From Eubacterium sp. (GTDB taxonomy: Bacteria > Bacillota > Clostridia > Lachnospirales > Lachnospiraceae), in contig JALFIK010000072.1 in the NCBI GenBank assembly GCA_022776205.1, positions 1 through 6,651 on the forward strand: a DNA stretch of 6,651 nucleotides, in the 5' to 3' direction. The notes under the pieces are model-generated. The model searched no databases and was not told the origin of the DNA. It worked only from the letters and a program-made list of their open reading frames with translations. Every line of letters starts with the position of its first letter. Position 1 is the stretch's first letter. Position numbers and translations under genes: made by a program. This document shows, one piece after another, positions 5,565-6,651 of the stretch.

Positions 5565-6651
5565 ATGGAAAAAGCAATGGATTTAAATCAATATCTTAAT
5601 CATGAATTTCAATGCAAATGTGGAAGAACACATAAAACAGATTTAAAAGTTGTAGACGTTGATCAAAACGCTACTTCCCGTCTCCCGGAACATATTTCTT
5701 CTCTCGGATTTAAAAAACCATTCCTTGTAGCCGATAAAAATACATGGAAAGCCGCCGGGAAAAGTGTTGCAGAAGTTCTCACCTCTGCAGGGATGATTTT
5801 TTCCTCCCATATTTTTCACGAAAAAAATCTGATTCCCGATGAAAAGGCTCTCGGGTCTCTCATAATGGCCGTTCCTGATGACACGGATGTGATCCTTGCA
5901 ATCGGCTCCGGCACTATTAATGATTTATGTAAATTCAGCAGCTTTAAACTTGGACTTCCTTATATGGTTTTCGCCACTGCTCCTTCCATGGATGGATTTG
6001 TATCCATCGGTGCCGCCCTGGTCACAGATTTTGTAAAAACGACTTATTCCGCTCATGTTCCTCTGGCGGTCATTGGAGATACAGAGATTCTCTCTCAGGC
6101 TCCCATGGAAATGATCGTCGCAGGTCTGGGAGATATTCTTGGAAAATATACCTGCCTGCTTGACTGGAAAATGGCACAGATTATCAATGGGGAATATTAT
6201 TGTGATACAATTGCAGGAATGGTAAAAGAAGCCGTAGAAATCGTAGTAGAAGAAAGTACAAAAGTAAAAGATAGAAATCCGGCTGCAGTAAAAGCCATCA
6301 CGGAAGCACTCATCTTAAGCGGTATTGCCATGAGCTTTACCGAAAACTCCCGGCCGGCTTCAGGAAGCGAGCATCATTTATCCCATTATTGGGAAATGAA
6401 ATTTCAGGCTGAGGGGAAACCACCGGTTCTTCATGGAATTAAAGTCGGAATCGGCATGATTGCCGTTACACAAATGTATGAAATGTTCACGGAAGAAAAA
6501 ATTGATTTTGCCTCCGCCCGAAATGCATCTTTTGATGCTTCCGCGTGGGAAGAAAAAGTCCGGAATTGCTTTGGGCAAGCAGCAGAAGGAATCCTCGCCC
6601 TGGAAGAACGTTCCGGAAAAAACAACCTGGAAAAAAGGAATCAACGTTTAA
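5565..6651 (+). CDS. araM: sn-glycerol-1-phosphate dehydrogenase (AraM/EgsA-type), 3' end outside window
   Basis: From ATG 5565-5567 the frame stays open for 362 codons to the right edge without a stop. The usual family length is around 390-400, so only the C-terminus is missing. The GGAGG at 5553-5557 is 7 nt before the ATG. It is an iron-containing-alcohol-dehydrogenase-fold protein: the NAD(P)-binding glycine motif is AIGSGTIND (112-120), followed by FATAPSMDGFVSIGA (136-150), a strong AraM/G1PDH signature. The expected metal ligands are present: D190 in GLGDILGK, H270 in SGSEHH and H290 in VLHG. The N-terminus has a C-x-C-G-x-x-H element (C17, C19, H23), which I recall in many Firmicute AraM proteins. 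The expected reaction is NAD(P)H-dependent reduction of dihydroxyacetone phosphate to sn-glycerol 1-phosphate in the cytosol. Glycerol dehydrogenase is a less likely alternative. It is divergent from the LacI-type regulator, its probable controller. Confidence 0.88.
   Translation, partial: MEKAMDLNQYLNHEFQCKCGRTHKTDLKVVDVDQNATSRLPEHISSLGFKKPFLVADKNTWKAAGKSVAEVLTSAGMIFSSHIFHEKNLIPDEKALGSLIMAVPDDTDVILAIGSGTINDLCKFSSFKLGLPYMVFATAPSMDGFVSIGAALVTDFVKTTYSAHVPLAVIGDTEILSQAPMEMIVAGLGDILGKYTCLLDWKMAQIINGEYYCDTIAGMVKEAVEIVVEESTKVKDRNPAAVKAITEALILSGIAMSFTENSRPASGSEHHLSHYWEMKFQAEGKPPVLHGIKVGIGMIAVTQMYEMFTEEKIDFASARNASFDASAWEEKVRNCFGQAAEGILALEERSGKNNLEKRNQRL

Noticed and set aside
5368..5586. 72-codon plus-strand frame upstream of araM
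   Set aside because: It lacks a Shine-Dalgarno sequence, runs through operator B, the araM promoter and the araM start, and has low-complexity composition from AT-rich DNA.
6378..6644. 88-codon minus-strand frame
   Set aside because: It is antisense to the well-supported AraM reading frame, and its sequence resembles no family I know.
1..6651. CRISPR arrays, tRNA or rRNA genes, insertion sequences, riboswitches
   Set aside because: No direct-repeat arrays, cloverleaf-like sequence, transposase-like product, terminal repeats or long structured leader was seen on reading both strands. The gene leaders are short (about 30-50 nt by the predicted promoters).

Overview
The window looks like chromosomal DNA from a low-GC anaerobic Firmicute, most likely a Lachnospiraceae-type (butyrate-producing or acetogen-like) clostridium. 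The signs are strong AAGGAGG-type ribosome binding sites before every gene, AT-rich intergenic regions, TTG starts, and a lactate operon of the permease/flavin-LDH/EtfBA type. The organism call is inference from gene content, not from a marker gene.

Layout: positions 1-3921 carry a tightly packed leftward (minus-strand) operon whose transcription order is lactate permease (lctP), FAD-dependent lactate dehydrogenase (GlcD/LctD family), etfB and the first 32 codons of etfA, which runs off the left edge. Gaps are 30, 22 and 13 bp. Together these would import lactate and oxidise it to pyruvate. By analogy with the Acetobacterium woodii LDH/Etf complex, this oxidation would be coupled to NAD+ through flavin-based electron confurcation with reduced ferredoxin.

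Positions 3922-4226 are the control region of that operon. It holds a near-consensus sigma-A promoter (TTGACA-N16-TATACA on the minus strand) and three copies of a 15-bp palindrome, ATTGGRTNAYCCAAT. One copy lies on the predicted transcription start and two lie about 120 and 150 bp upstream.

Positions 4227-5306 encode a LacI-family regulator, also leftward. It is divergent from a rightward sn-glycerol-1-phosphate dehydrogenase (AraM/EgsA-type) gene that begins at 5565 and is still open at the right edge. Their shared 258-bp intergenic region contains a sigma-A promoter for araM and a different palindrome, TGATTA-N-TAATCA. Two perfect copies have centres 84 bp apart, with further half-sites nearby. 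The simplest reading is that the LacI protein controls itself and araM through this second motif, while the lactate operon answers to a different regulator outside the window. Which protein binds which motif is not shown by the sequence.

Nothing here looks like a wholly new system. The most useful points are the two separate operator sets, the start-codon corrections, and an EtfA that begins without the N-terminal ferredoxin-like domain.
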